A DNA stretch of 6,621 nt from Acidobacteriota bacterium (GTDB lineage Bacteria > Acidobacteriota > Blastocatellia > Pyrinomonadales > Pyrinomonadaceae). The DNA is taken from assembly GCA_003222855.1 (NCBI GenBank), contig QHXH01000169.1, positions 1-6,621 on the forward strand, in the 5' to 3' direction. The notes below the pieces were generated by a model. The model made no database searches. It was given only the letters and a program-made list of their open reading frames with translations, and was not told the origin of the DNA. The first letter of the stretch is position 1, and every line of letters starts with the position of its first letter. Below are positions 1 through 5,512 of this stretch, one piece after another. The translations under genes and the position numbers were made by a program.

Positions 1-28
1 TATTTGTATTGATGCTTCTAGTCATTGT

Positions 29-270
29 AGCCGTCTTCAGACGGCTTGCCCAAAGGGTTCATAGACCAGCGCTTTTTAGCGCTGGGGAGTCAACCAACAC
101 GCCGAACACTAGCGCGCTTCCAGCGCGCTTTTCATCAACAGCTTCGGCATCACGGCTAAAGCCTTAGACACAAGCCCGTTAAAACGGGCTCAGGAATTCC
201 GGTACGTCGCTAACCCGGGCGTAAAACGCCCGGCGTAGTGACCTCCGGGGAAAGCCGCGTCAACGCGGCT
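29..270. repeat. Array of short hairpins with different stem sequences
   Basis: At least six perfect hairpins lie in about 240 bp. Each has a 7-8 bp stem and a 2-4 nt loop: 29-46 (loop TC), 66-85 (loop TTTT), 111-129 (loop TCC), 173-190 (loop TAAA), 215-233 (loop AAA) and 253-270 (loop CA). A weaker one at 154-163 has a 3 bp GGC/GCC stem with a TAAA loop. Hairpin centres are mostly 37-45 nt apart. The stems differ from one another, yet each is self-complementary, and most arms begin AGC and end GCT. No ORF of note covers the region. With random bases, about 0.05 such perfect hairpins would be expected in this length, so the cluster is not chance. Its function is unknown; it could be a REP-like repeat cluster or a structured transcript. 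Confidence 0.8.
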
Positions 271-387
271 AAAAGGACACCGTCTTCTGATTCAGATCCT
301 CATGTCCGCCTCTATTAAGTCTGAAACTGCATCAGTACCTCTGGTTTAGTTAGACCCTTTCTGCGCGACGTAATATATAGTCGCTCC
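271..387. other. Leader region before the HD-family ORF
   Basis: This non-coding stretch lies between the last hairpin of the array and the GTG start at 388. It shows no strong hairpin and no ORF. The AT-rich patch at 371-380 is the only promoter-like sequence. No Shine-Dalgarno sequence precedes the GTG. Confidence 0.5.
371..376 (+). promoter_or_regulatory. Possible -10 box of the HD-family ORF
   Basis: TAATAT matches four of six positions of the sigma-70 -10 consensus and sits in the AT-rich run TAATATATAG. Only a poor -35 candidate exists (TTAGTT at 346-351, 19 nt upstream). If used, transcription would begin about 5 nt before the GTG at 388, giving an almost leaderless mRNA. That agrees with the missing ribosome binding site. 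This is a weak call. Confidence 0.25.
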
Positions 388-972
388 GTGAAAAACTTGG
401 ATCATCTTTTCCGCGTCGCATTATTGTCGCTCTTGGTTGTCGGTCTGATAGTCGCCACATGGCACCTTACCTTGGTGCACAAGCAAACGCCGGAGTATCG
501 CTACGAGGCGCTGGCGGCAGGCGCGGGAGCTCGTGTGTTGCACGACTTCGATTACGAAATGTTTCCGTCGGCAGACCAGCATCCGTTTACCGGCGCAAAC
601 ATTCTTTGTGGCCGTGGGTATTCGGAAAGGTTTATCAAAGCGATCATGGGCCACGCTACATACACAAACGTGCCGCGCGACACCGACATGGCGAAGGCGC
701 TGTTTGCGACCGACGAGTTGTGCGGGTTTTTGGTTGCGTGCGCGCTGGTTCGGCCGTCGCGCAGCCTCGACGATATGGAAGTGAAGTCAGTCAGGAAGAA
801 ATTGAAAGACAAAGCTTTCGCTCGATCAGTTAATCGGGACGACATCTATCAGGGGGCCCAGGAGTTGGGCGTCGAACTCGATGATCACATCAGGTTCGTG
901 ATCGATTCTTTGAAACCGGTGCAGAAGGAAATAGGATTGGGTCGAGCAGAGGAGCAAACGAATACTGCATAG
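388..972 (+). CDS. HD-family phosphohydrolase C-terminal part fused to a membrane anchor (chimeric or 5'-damaged)
   Basis: Residues from about 49 onward match the small HD-superfamily (HDIG-type) hydrolases: LHDFDYEMFP with H52-D53, a GHA with H89, FATDEL with D109, LVRPS, then the conserved SVRKKLKDKAFARSVNRDD segment (residues 134-152) and GVELDDHI. In that family the HD is preceded by roughly 40-50 residues carrying the first metal-binding His (an R-K-H-type helix about 29 residues before HD). Here that part is absent. It is replaced by residues 1-48, with a single transmembrane helix at about 9-30 and a short linker ending in LAAGAGA. Neither other forward frame encodes the missing helix, so this is not a simple frameshift. 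Hydrolysis is doubtful without the first His. The start is GTG at 388 with no Shine-Dalgarno. It may be a rearranged pseudogene, an expressed membrane-anchored variant, or an assembly join. The stop codon lies 2 nt from that of the opposing gene. Confidence 0.7.
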   Translation: MKNLDHLFRVALLSLLVVGLIVATWHLTLVHKQTPEYRYEALAAGAGARVLHDFDYEMFPSADQHPFTGANILCGRGYSERFIKAIMGHATYTNVPRDTDMAKALFATDELCGFLVACALVRPSRSLDDMEVKSVRKKLKDKAFARSVNRDDIYQGAQELGVELDDHIRFVIDSLKPVQKEIGLGRAEEQTNTA

Positions 973-974
973 TT

Positions 975-1310
975 TCAACGGCGGTGTCGCACTTCATAAC
1001 TGCGCGGAACATAGAGCCGATCGACGGCAAAGCTGGAAGCCGCGAGATACACGACGAGGGCAAGGAAGATCGCCAGCAGGGTCGTGATTAAGGCTTGCAT
1101 CTTTCGTCGCCGCGCGGTGTGTCTATAGGCGAAGAAGCCGCCCGCTCCCGCTACAGCAAGTGGAATCACGATGCTCGCTAACAACAGCGCATCGTTTCGC
1201 GCGAGCGCTCTGGCTGAACCGAAAACGCCGATGGCTAAAACACACCAAAGCGAAAACCCAACGAGGGCTGCGGCGACAGAGGTTGTAACCAACAGTTTCC
1301 AGCGCATCAA
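975..1310 (-). CDS. Small three-helix membrane protein of unknown function
   Basis: This 111-residue protein is not assigned to a family. It has three hydrophobic segments at about residues 7-31, 41-62 and 72-94. The second and third are joined by a strongly basic loop (RHTARRRK, 63-70), which should be cytoplasmic, and the C-terminus is basic too (SYEVRHRR). There are no catalytic motifs, Cys pairs or signal-peptidase site. The start is either TTG at 1310 or ATG at 1307. An AAGGA lies 9 nt before the TTG and 12 nt before the ATG, slightly favouring TTG. It is transcribed divergently from proline dehydrogenase across a 72-bp gap and converges on the HD-family ORF with a 2-nt gap. Hydrophobic pattern and length make a real gene likely, but the function is unknown. 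Confidence 0.6.
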   Translation of the reverse strand: MMRWKLLVTTSVAAALVGFSLWCVLAIGVFGSARALARNDALLLASIVIPLAVAGAGGFFAYRHTARRRKMQALITTLLAIFLALVVYLAASSFAVDRLYVPRSYEVRHRR

Positions 1311-1382
1311 GTGCTAAGGTCCTTGCAACCGAATTGTTCGGCGGGAATGTCACAAAGGATACCACAGTAGTATTCACCCAAC

Positions 1383-2303
1383 ATGCTCACGCGAAGCGCG
1401 CTGATTTATCTCTCTCGTCAGGAAGGCCTCAAGGAATTCGCCACCAAATTTAGTCTTTTCAAGAAGCTCACTACGCGCTTCATCGCCGGCGAGACTACTG
1501 ACGAGGCCATCGCTGCAATCCGCGAAATCAACGCGCGCGGATGCTCGGCGTCATTCGATCACCTGAACGAATCCGTTAGTAGCATCGAAGCCACAAACGC
1601 CGAAGTGCACGAGTACCTGCACCTGCTCGAGTTAATCGAGCAGACTGGAATCAATTCGAATGTTTCGATCAAGCTGACGCAGTTCGGTTTGGAAATTGAT
1701 CCCGAACTTGCCTATCGCAATGCGCGCAGCGTTGTCGAAGATGCTGCCCGGCGCGGCAATTTCGTCCGCATTGATATGGAAGGATCGAACGTGACCCAGG
1801 CGACGATCGATGTTTTCAAGAGACTCAGATCAGAGTTTGGATTGAATGAGGTGGGGATTGTTCTTCAGTCTTATTTGTATCGAACAATGGACGATGCGCG
1901 CGAGCTTTTGAAGATTCCCGCGCGCATCAGATTGTGTAAAGGCGCCTACGATGAGCCGCCGTCGGTCGCTTATCCCGACAAAAAAGATGTTGATGCCAAC
2001 TACGTACGGGTAATGCAGTTGTTGCTGCGGAGCGGCACCTATCACGGCATTGCCACGCATGATCCGAAGATGATCCAGGCCACGATTGAGTTTGCGCAGC
2101 GCGAGGGGATCGGCAAAGATTCATTCGAGTTTCAAATGCTTTACGGCATTCGTCGTGATTTGCAGGAGCAGCTTGCGCGCGATGGTTATGGGATGCGCGT
2201 GTATGTTCCTTATGGAAAACATTGGTATCCTTATTTCATGCGGCGCCTGGCCGAACGGCCGGCGAATATTTGGTTTGTGTTGAAGAATTTTCTGAAAGGG
2301 TGA
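1383..2303 (+). CDS. Proline dehydrogenase (monofunctional, FAD-dependent)
   Basis: Oxidises L-proline to delta-1-pyrroline-5-carboxylate and passes electrons through FAD to the membrane quinone pool, the first step of proline catabolism. The 306 residues match the usual length of stand-alone bacterial PRODH, with no P5C dehydrogenase domain attached. The (beta/alpha)8-barrel motifs appear in order: SIKLTQFGL (95-103, K97), RIDMEG (129-134, D131), QSYLYR (162-167), RLCKGAY (183-189), ATHD (224-227), EFQMLYGIR (249-257), VPYG (275-278) and the helix YFMRRLAER (284-292). R287-R288 in that helix correspond to the Arg pair that binds the proline carboxylate; K97 and D131 correspond to active-site Lys and Asp known in Thermus PRODH. 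The ATG at 1383 fits the family N-terminus but lacks a clear Shine-Dalgarno. No P5C dehydrogenase gene is in the window, so the second step must be encoded elsewhere. The TGA directly abuts a palindromic element. Confidence 0.95.
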   Translation: MLTRSALIYLSRQEGLKEFATKFSLFKKLTTRFIAGETTDEAIAAIREINARGCSASFDHLNESVSSIEATNAEVHEYLHLLELIEQTGINSNVSIKLTQFGLEIDPELAYRNARSVVEDAARRGNFVRIDMEGSNVTQATIDVFKRLRSEFGLNEVGIVLQSYLYRTMDDARELLKIPARIRLCKGAYDEPPSVAYPDKKDVDANYVRVMQLLLRSGTYHGIATHDPKMIQATIEFAQREGIGKDSFEFQMLYGIRRDLQEQLARDGYGMRVYVPYGKHWYPYFMRRLAERPANIWFVLKNFLKG

Positions 2304-2417
2304 GTGTCAGAACCGCGAGCGGTAGCGAGCGGATCAAAGCGAATCTATCAAATTGGATTCGAGCTGGTTGCGAATGAGGTCGCTCGATCCGGTCGCTACC
2401 GCTCGCGGTTCTGACAC
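2304..2417. repeat. 114-bp palindromic element with perfect 24-bp terminal inverted repeats
   Basis: The outer 24 bases at 2304-2327 are exactly complementary to 2394-2417. The pairing continues for 8 more bp with one mismatch (2328-2335 with 2386-2393). The arms contain the sub-repeat GCGAGCGG in the form CCGCGAGCGGTAGCGAGCGG. The interior has a small nested hairpin (GAATC 2341-2345 with GATTC 2356-2360). The element starts at the first base after the proline dehydrogenase stop and ends 6 bases before the NfeD start, so it fills the gap exactly. It has no coding capacity. It looks like a REP/BIME-type or MITE-like mobile palindrome; as RNA it would form a very stable stem that could stop transcription or protect the upstream mRNA. 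Confidence 0.85.
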
Positions 2418-2423
2418 AAAGAG

Positions 2424-2915
2424 ATGGCAAACTACCTCTGGATTTTCTGGGCCATCCTCGGCGCGGTGCTTGTGGTTGCTGAAGTCTTCACGAGTGGGTT
2501 CGTCCTGCTGTGGTTTGGCATTGGCGCCCTCGCCGCTGGTCTGGCCGGATTTCTCGGCGTGCACAGCATTATTTTGCAGTTTCTGATTTTCGCGGTTGTC
2601 TCGATCGCTTTGACGGCGGCGTCCCGCACGATTTTTGTAAATTATTTTTCACGCGAAAAGAGCGGCGGCGATTTGAAGTCAGGCGTCGAATCTCTACCGG
2701 GCAAGATCGGAACGGTAGTTTCCTCGAGTCGCGGCGCTCTGCACGAAGGGGCTGTCAAAGTTTTCGGATCGACCTGGACTGCATACCCGGCCGAAGGTGA
2801 GGAGCCCCTGGAAGCAGGCGACCGCGTTGAAGTCACTCGCGTTCAGGGTGCGTCGATTTATGTAAGAAGGATTGGGGTTGCGCCGGATTGGCGAGGCAAA
2901 GAACTGGGCCGTTAG
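2424..2915 (+). CDS. NfeD-like membrane protein (short form)
   Basis: This 163-residue protein has the short NfeD layout. Three transmembrane helices (about 5-23, 26-46 and 48-68) are followed by a linker and a C-terminal OB-fold-like beta domain (about 90-150) with the pattern GKIGTVVS, GAVKVFGSTWTAYP, GEEPLEAGDRVEVTRVQGASIYV. Long NfeD proteins carry an N-terminal ClpP-like serine protease; that domain is absent here. Short NfeD proteins are usually encoded beside a stomatin/prohibitin-type (SPFH) protein and are thought to act in membrane organisation or stress resistance. No SPFH gene is visible in this window. The start ATG is preceded only by AAAGAG without proper spacing, so initiation signals are weak. 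It lies downstream of proline dehydrogenase on the same strand, separated by the palindromic element, and converges on the PP2C gene with one base between stops. Confidence 0.88.
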   Translation: MANYLWIFWAILGAVLVVAEVFTSGFVLLWFGIGALAAGLAGFLGVHSIILQFLIFAVVSIALTAASRTIFVNYFSREKSGGDLKSGVESLPGKIGTVVSSSRGALHEGAVKVFGSTWTAYPAEGEEPLEAGDRVEVTRVQGASIYVRRIGVAPDWRGKELGR

Positions 2916-2916
2916 C

Positions 2917-3840
2917 TCACTCGTGCTGCGTATCTGCTTCCGTTTCATCTAAGGTTCGATCTTCTTCCAGCGGCGGCAACTCGACAGTAATTCGATCATC
3001 GTTGGGATCGCGCAGTTCATCTCCCGTAAATCGCGCCAGCACGACCGTGATGTTGTCTTCGCCGCCACGATTGTTCGCTTCGGCGACAAGTGCATCGCAG
3101 GCCGCGCCAAGATCATCAGCATCGGCGACGATTTGTCGAATGTCATCGTTACGAAGCTTTCCGGATAATCCATCGCTGCACAGGAGCAGCATGTCGCCCT
3201 GGCGGAGTTGAATGCGGGCCGTCGCCGGAGTCAGTTCGTTCTGGGCGCCGAGCGCCTGAAGAATCACGTTGCGAAACATGTGAGTTTCGGCTTCGGCTTC
3301 ACTGATTTGTCCAACGTCCACAAGTTGTTGCACCAGCGACTGATCCTTGGTCGCTAAACGAATTTGTTGACCACGCAGCACGTAAGCGCGGCTGTCGCCG
3401 ACCTGGATTAAATCGAGCTTGTCGTCTTTGACTGCGGCGCCGGTGAGCGTCGCGCCCATTCCGCTGCAACGGCTGTCCTCCAAACTCTTGTAATGAATAT
3501 TCTTATTTGCTTCCATCGTCGCATGTCTGAGGCACTCGACGAGTGAAGAATCAGGATCGCATCCGTTGCCGTCGGTGTTTGTTCCCATCAAGACGTCGCG
3601 GACCGCTTCAATCGCCATGCGACTCGCGACGTCACCTGCGAGCGCGCCGCCCATGCCATCGGAAACGACCAGCACCAGTCCGTGCTCGCCAAGTGTGAAC
3701 TCACGCATGTCTTCCGGGTTTTCCGCGCCGTCGGACCCGCTCCACGCGCGCGCGGCGGTTAAGTCAAGCAACAGAAAATTGTCTTCATTGCCGCGGCGCA
3801 CGCGGCCCACGTCGGTTTTTGCGTGGAGTTCAACGAGCAT
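2917..3840 (-). CDS. PP2C-family protein serine/threonine phosphatase
   Basis: A metal-dependent (Mn/Mg) phosphatase that removes phosphate from Ser/Thr, normally countering Hanks-type kinases. All the bacterial PP2C (Stp/PrpC) motifs are present in order: RGNEDN (16-21, with E19-D20), VVSDGMGG (58-65, D61 and G62 as metal ligands), SGMGATLT (126-133), QVGDSRAYVLR (146-156), TKDQSLVQQLVDVGQI (164-179), QALGA (195-199), LCSDGLSGKL (220-229, D223) and RGGEDNITVVLARF (258-271, D262). The catalytic domain fills residues 1-271. An acidic hydrophilic tail of about 35 residues follows, with no transmembrane helix, so the enzyme should be cytosolic. Family active-site residues are intact. The start ATG agrees with the usual N-terminus (HAKTDVGRVRRGNEDN). 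No kinase or FHA protein is nearby. A consensus-like promoter lies just upstream and would give a very short leader. Confidence 0.95.
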   Translation of the reverse strand: MLVELHAKTDVGRVRRGNEDNFLLLDLTAARAWSGSDGAENPEDMREFTLGEHGLVLVVSDGMGGALAGDVASRMAIEAVRDVLMGTNTDGNGCDPDSSLVECLRHATMEANKNIHYKSLEDSRCSGMGATLTGAAVKDDKLDLIQVGDSRAYVLRGQQIRLATKDQSLVQQLVDVGQISEAEAETHMFRNVILQALGAQNELTPATARIQLRQGDMLLLCSDGLSGKLRNDDIRQIVADADDLGAACDALVAEANNRGGEDNITVVLARFTGDELRDPNDDRITVELPPLEEDRTLDETEADTQHE

Positions 3841-3852
3841 AGGTTACCGAAT

Positions 3853-3881
3853 AGTAGATTGCGATCGCTTCATAGTGTCAA
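3853..3881 (-). promoter_or_regulatory. Candidate sigma-70 promoter for the PP2C gene
   Basis: On the minus strand a perfect -35 TTGACA (3876-3881) is followed, 17 nt later, by TCTACT (3853-3858, four of six to TATAAT). TACTAT, two bases further on, is an alternative at 19 nt spacing. The predicted transcription start is about 5 nt before the ATG at 3840, so the mRNA would be almost leaderless. No Shine-Dalgarno is seen there, which is consistent. Confidence 0.4.
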
Positions 3882-3909
3882 GATTGCTGACAATTTGGTC
3901 ATCGATCCG

Positions 3910-3956
3910 TTGAAAGTTTCAAGCTTTAGCTTGCTTTGTATTTGCAGCCTAAAGGC
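3910..3956. repeat. Cluster of short hairpins with TTTA/TAAA loops
   Basis: Three small palindromes lie in succession between two minus-strand genes: TTGAAA-G-TTTCAA (3910-3922), CAAGC-TTTA-GCTTG (3920-3933) and GCC-TAAA-GGC (3947-3956). The first two share three bases, so only one can form at a time. The TAAA/TTTA loops match the hairpins at 154-163 and 173-190 in the left-edge array. There is no T-run, so this is not a standard intrinsic terminator for the PLP-enzyme gene upstream. Confidence 0.5.
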
Positions 3957-3970
3957 CGAACTCTGAACAC

Positions 3971-5116
3971 TCATTTGCCGATCTTACCGAGAGCCTGATC
4001 GATATCCGCGATGATGTCGTCGGTGTCTTCGATGCCGACCGAAATTCGCACCAGACCATCCGTAATTCCGAGGCGCTCGCGCACTTCCGGCGCGACTGAA
4101 GCGTGCGTCATAGTCGCGGGATGACAAATGAGCGTCTCTACTCCTCCCAGACTCTCGGCCAGCGTACACACCGTTACTGACTCGAGCACTATGCGGGCGG
4201 CTTCCAGCGATCCGACATCGAACGAGACCATGCTGCCGAAACCTTTCTGCTGCCGCTTCGCCAGCTCATGCTGTTTGTGTGATTTCGATCCGGGATAATA
4301 GATCTTTTGCACCTTCGGATGATCTTCGAGAAAGGCCGCGACCGCGCGACCCGATTTGTCATGCTGTTCCATGCGCAGCGCGAGAGTCTTAACTCCCCGC
4401 AGCACGAGCCAGGAATCGAACGGCGAGAGAATCGCCCCGGCGCTGTTTTGAATAAAGGCGATCCAGCTCGCGTCGTCTTCATTATTCAGCACGACTGCGC
4501 CGCCGATGCCGTCCGAATGTCCATTCAAAAACTTCGTCGTCGAATGAACGACAATGTCTACGCCGAATTCAATCGGCCGCTGCAAGTAAGGCGACATGAA
4601 GGTGTTGTCGCAAACGACGCGCGCCCCGGCTGCATGAGCAATGTCGGTCACGGCTGTCAAATCCGTTACGATCATGACTGGATTGGTCGGCGTCTCGACG
4701 AAAACCATGCGCGTGTTGTCCTTGATTGCGGCTTCGACGTTGGTGACGTCGGAAGTGTCGACGAACTCGAATTCGATGCCATAGTTGGCCAGCACGCGCT
4801 TAAATAAACGATTCGTGCCGCCATAGGTGTTGTCAGAGACGATCACGTGGTCGCCGGCTTTCACCAGTCGCATGGTCGCGTCAATCGCCGCCATTCCCGA
4901 CGCAAACGCATATCCGAAGCGGGCGCCTTCCAGTGCCGCCAGATTGCGCTCAAGCGCCAGGCGCGTTGGATTCGAAGTGCGCGCGTATTCGAAACCCTTG
5001 TGCTTTCCCAGACCTTCCTGCGCGTAAGTCGAGGTTTGATAGATCGGAACTGTAACGGCGCCGGTGGCAGAATCCGGTTCCTGCCCGGCGTGGATTGCGG
5101 TAGTGGCGAAACCCAT
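3971..5116 (-). CDS. PLP-dependent cystathionine gamma-synthase/lyase family enzyme (MetB/MccB type)
   Basis: A member of the Cys/Met metabolism PLP enzyme family (fold type I). It either makes cystathionine from an activated homoserine and cysteine, or cleaves cystathionine to cysteine. Its 381 residues match the family length. Visible motifs: N-terminal TTAIHAGQEPD; YARTSNPTR (44-52; Y44 and R46 bind the PLP phosphate of the neighbouring subunit); FASGMAAI (71-78); DNTYGGT (95-101, Y98 stacks on PLP); VETPTNP (140-146); VCDNTF (168-173, D170 to the pyridine N); HSTTKFLNGHSD (191-202, K195 forms the Schiff base); LAESLGGVETLICHPATMTH (319-338); RISVGIED (357-364, R357 binds substrate carboxylate). 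Sequence motifs alone do not separate synthase, lyase and O-acetylhomoserine sulfhydrylase activities, so no gene symbol is given. The start ATG fits the family; no clear Shine-Dalgarno is seen. It shares a strand with the PP2C gene but is 130 bp away and functionally unrelated. Confidence 0.93.
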   Translation of the reverse strand: MGFATTAIHAGQEPDSATGAVTVPIYQTSTYAQEGLGKHKGFEYARTSNPTRLALERNLAALEGARFGYAFASGMAAIDATMRLVKAGDHVIVSDNTYGGTNRLFKRVLANYGIEFEFVDTSDVTNVEAAIKDNTRMVFVETPTNPVMIVTDLTAVTDIAHAAGARVVCDNTFMSPYLQRPIEFGVDIVVHSTTKFLNGHSDGIGGAVVLNNEDDASWIAFIQNSAGAILSPFDSWLVLRGVKTLALRMEQHDKSGRAVAAFLEDHPKVQKIYYPGSKSHKQHELAKRQQKGFGSMVSFDVGSLEAARIVLESVTVCTLAESLGGVETLICHPATMTHASVAPEVRERLGITDGLVRISVGIEDTDDIIADIDQALGKIGK

Positions 5117-5235
5117 AATGACCGAAGACTCAGGAGCTAATAGTCACGAGCTAAAGAATTGCGAGACTCGGATAGTAGCGTGCGCATGTTTTTAGTGTCA
5201 ATTCAGCAGACGCTGCGGTGGTGTTCTACTTTGAA

Positions 5236-5332
5236 TTCTCTGCGCCACCTCAGCGTTCTCTGCGTCTCAGCGGTGAGGTCTTCGGGAACATTCACCGCGG
5301 AGACGCTGAGGTCGCAGAGACTACGCAGAGAA
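5236..5332. repeat. Imperfect palindrome rich in CTCTGCG/CGCAGAG
   Basis: The left arm (5236-5276) and right arm (5292-5332) are made of the same blocks in inverted order. These are TTCTCTGCG, then ACCTCAGCG, then TCTC(A/C)GCGGTGA, which has a single mismatch. Each arm also carries one extra CTCTGCG-containing block in a different place. The 15-nt loop is at 5277-5291. The element is non-coding and lies between divergent promoters. Repeats of this CTCTGCG/CTCAGCG/CCGCGGTGA type are, from general knowledge, dispersed in many environmental bacterial genomes; copy number in this genome cannot be judged from one window. Confidence 0.75.
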
Positions 5333-5500
5333 ATGACACTACCGAAGCTGCGCGGCCCCCTGGTAACGCATGGCTAGCATGATGCGGCCATATTTGTTTT
5401 CGTCGCTGGCATAATGGGTTATCATCTGGCTCAGATACAGGCTGCAATCCGAACTGTTTCCGGCGCGTTCAGCGTATGCGACGCGCAACACCGGCCTCGC

Positions 5501-5506
5501 GAGGGA
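5501..5506 (+). promoter_or_regulatory. Ribosome binding site that sets the PilZ start
   Basis: GAGGGA lies 6 nt before the ATG at 5513. It is the best Shine-Dalgarno sequence of any gene in the window. No comparable site precedes the upstream in-frame ATG at 5414, so translation most likely begins at 5513. Confidence 0.7.
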
Positions 5507-5512
5507 ACCAAG

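Larger units (their letters stand above)
5117..5512. other. 396-bp divergent gap between the PLP-enzyme and PilZ genes
   Basis: Both flanking genes start from this gap, so it should contain two promoters, but no pair of good -35/-10 boxes stands out. It holds a direct repeat GAGCTAA (5134-5140 and 5148-5154) close to the PLP-enzyme start, a possible but unproven operator. The imperfect palindrome at 5236-5332 lies in the middle. The last 99 bases (5414-5512) are open in frame with PilZ, but they do not look coding and precede a good ribosome binding site. The short ORFs across the palindrome appear to be repeat artefacts. Confidence 0.5.

Noticed and set aside
29..270. CRISPR array
   Set aside because: The regularly spaced palindromes superficially suggest one, but the hairpins have different sequences. 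There is no constant repeat and no cas gene.
2236..2586. Short ORFs on both strands crossing the 114-bp palindrome
   Set aside because: They are frames opened by the inverted repeat and overlap the true ends of PRODH and NfeD.
3861..3868. GCGATCGC octamer, also at 6313-6320, as a cyanobacterial HIP1 site
   Set aside because: Two copies in 6.6 kb is above chance, but far below HIP1 density, and the gene content does not look cyanobacterial.
3900..3970. Intrinsic terminator downstream of the PLP-enzyme gene
   Set aside because: The hairpins there are short or AT-rich and no T-run follows on the minus strand.
4307..4807. 166-codon plus-strand ORF
   Set aside because: It lies wholly antisense to the PLP-enzyme gene, which has intact family motifs. 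The product is basic and low in recognisable structure, so it is a shadow.
5117..5235. SAM or other riboswitch in the PLP-enzyme leader
   Set aside because: I see no recognisable conserved core or terminator pair in this region; only a 7-bp direct repeat is present.
5159..5377. 72-codon plus-strand ORF in the divergent gap
   Set aside because: It runs through the CTCTGCG palindrome and its translation follows the repeat; there is no ribosome binding site.
5410..5415. CATAAT as the -10 box for PilZ
   Set aside because: No -35 lies at proper spacing. The nearby TTGTTT at 5394-5399 is only 10 nt away.
5414..5512. N-terminal 33-residue extension of PilZ from the ATG at 5414
   Set aside because: It has no ribosome binding site and looks like translated intergenic sequence, and a good GAGGGA precedes the internal ATG at 5513.
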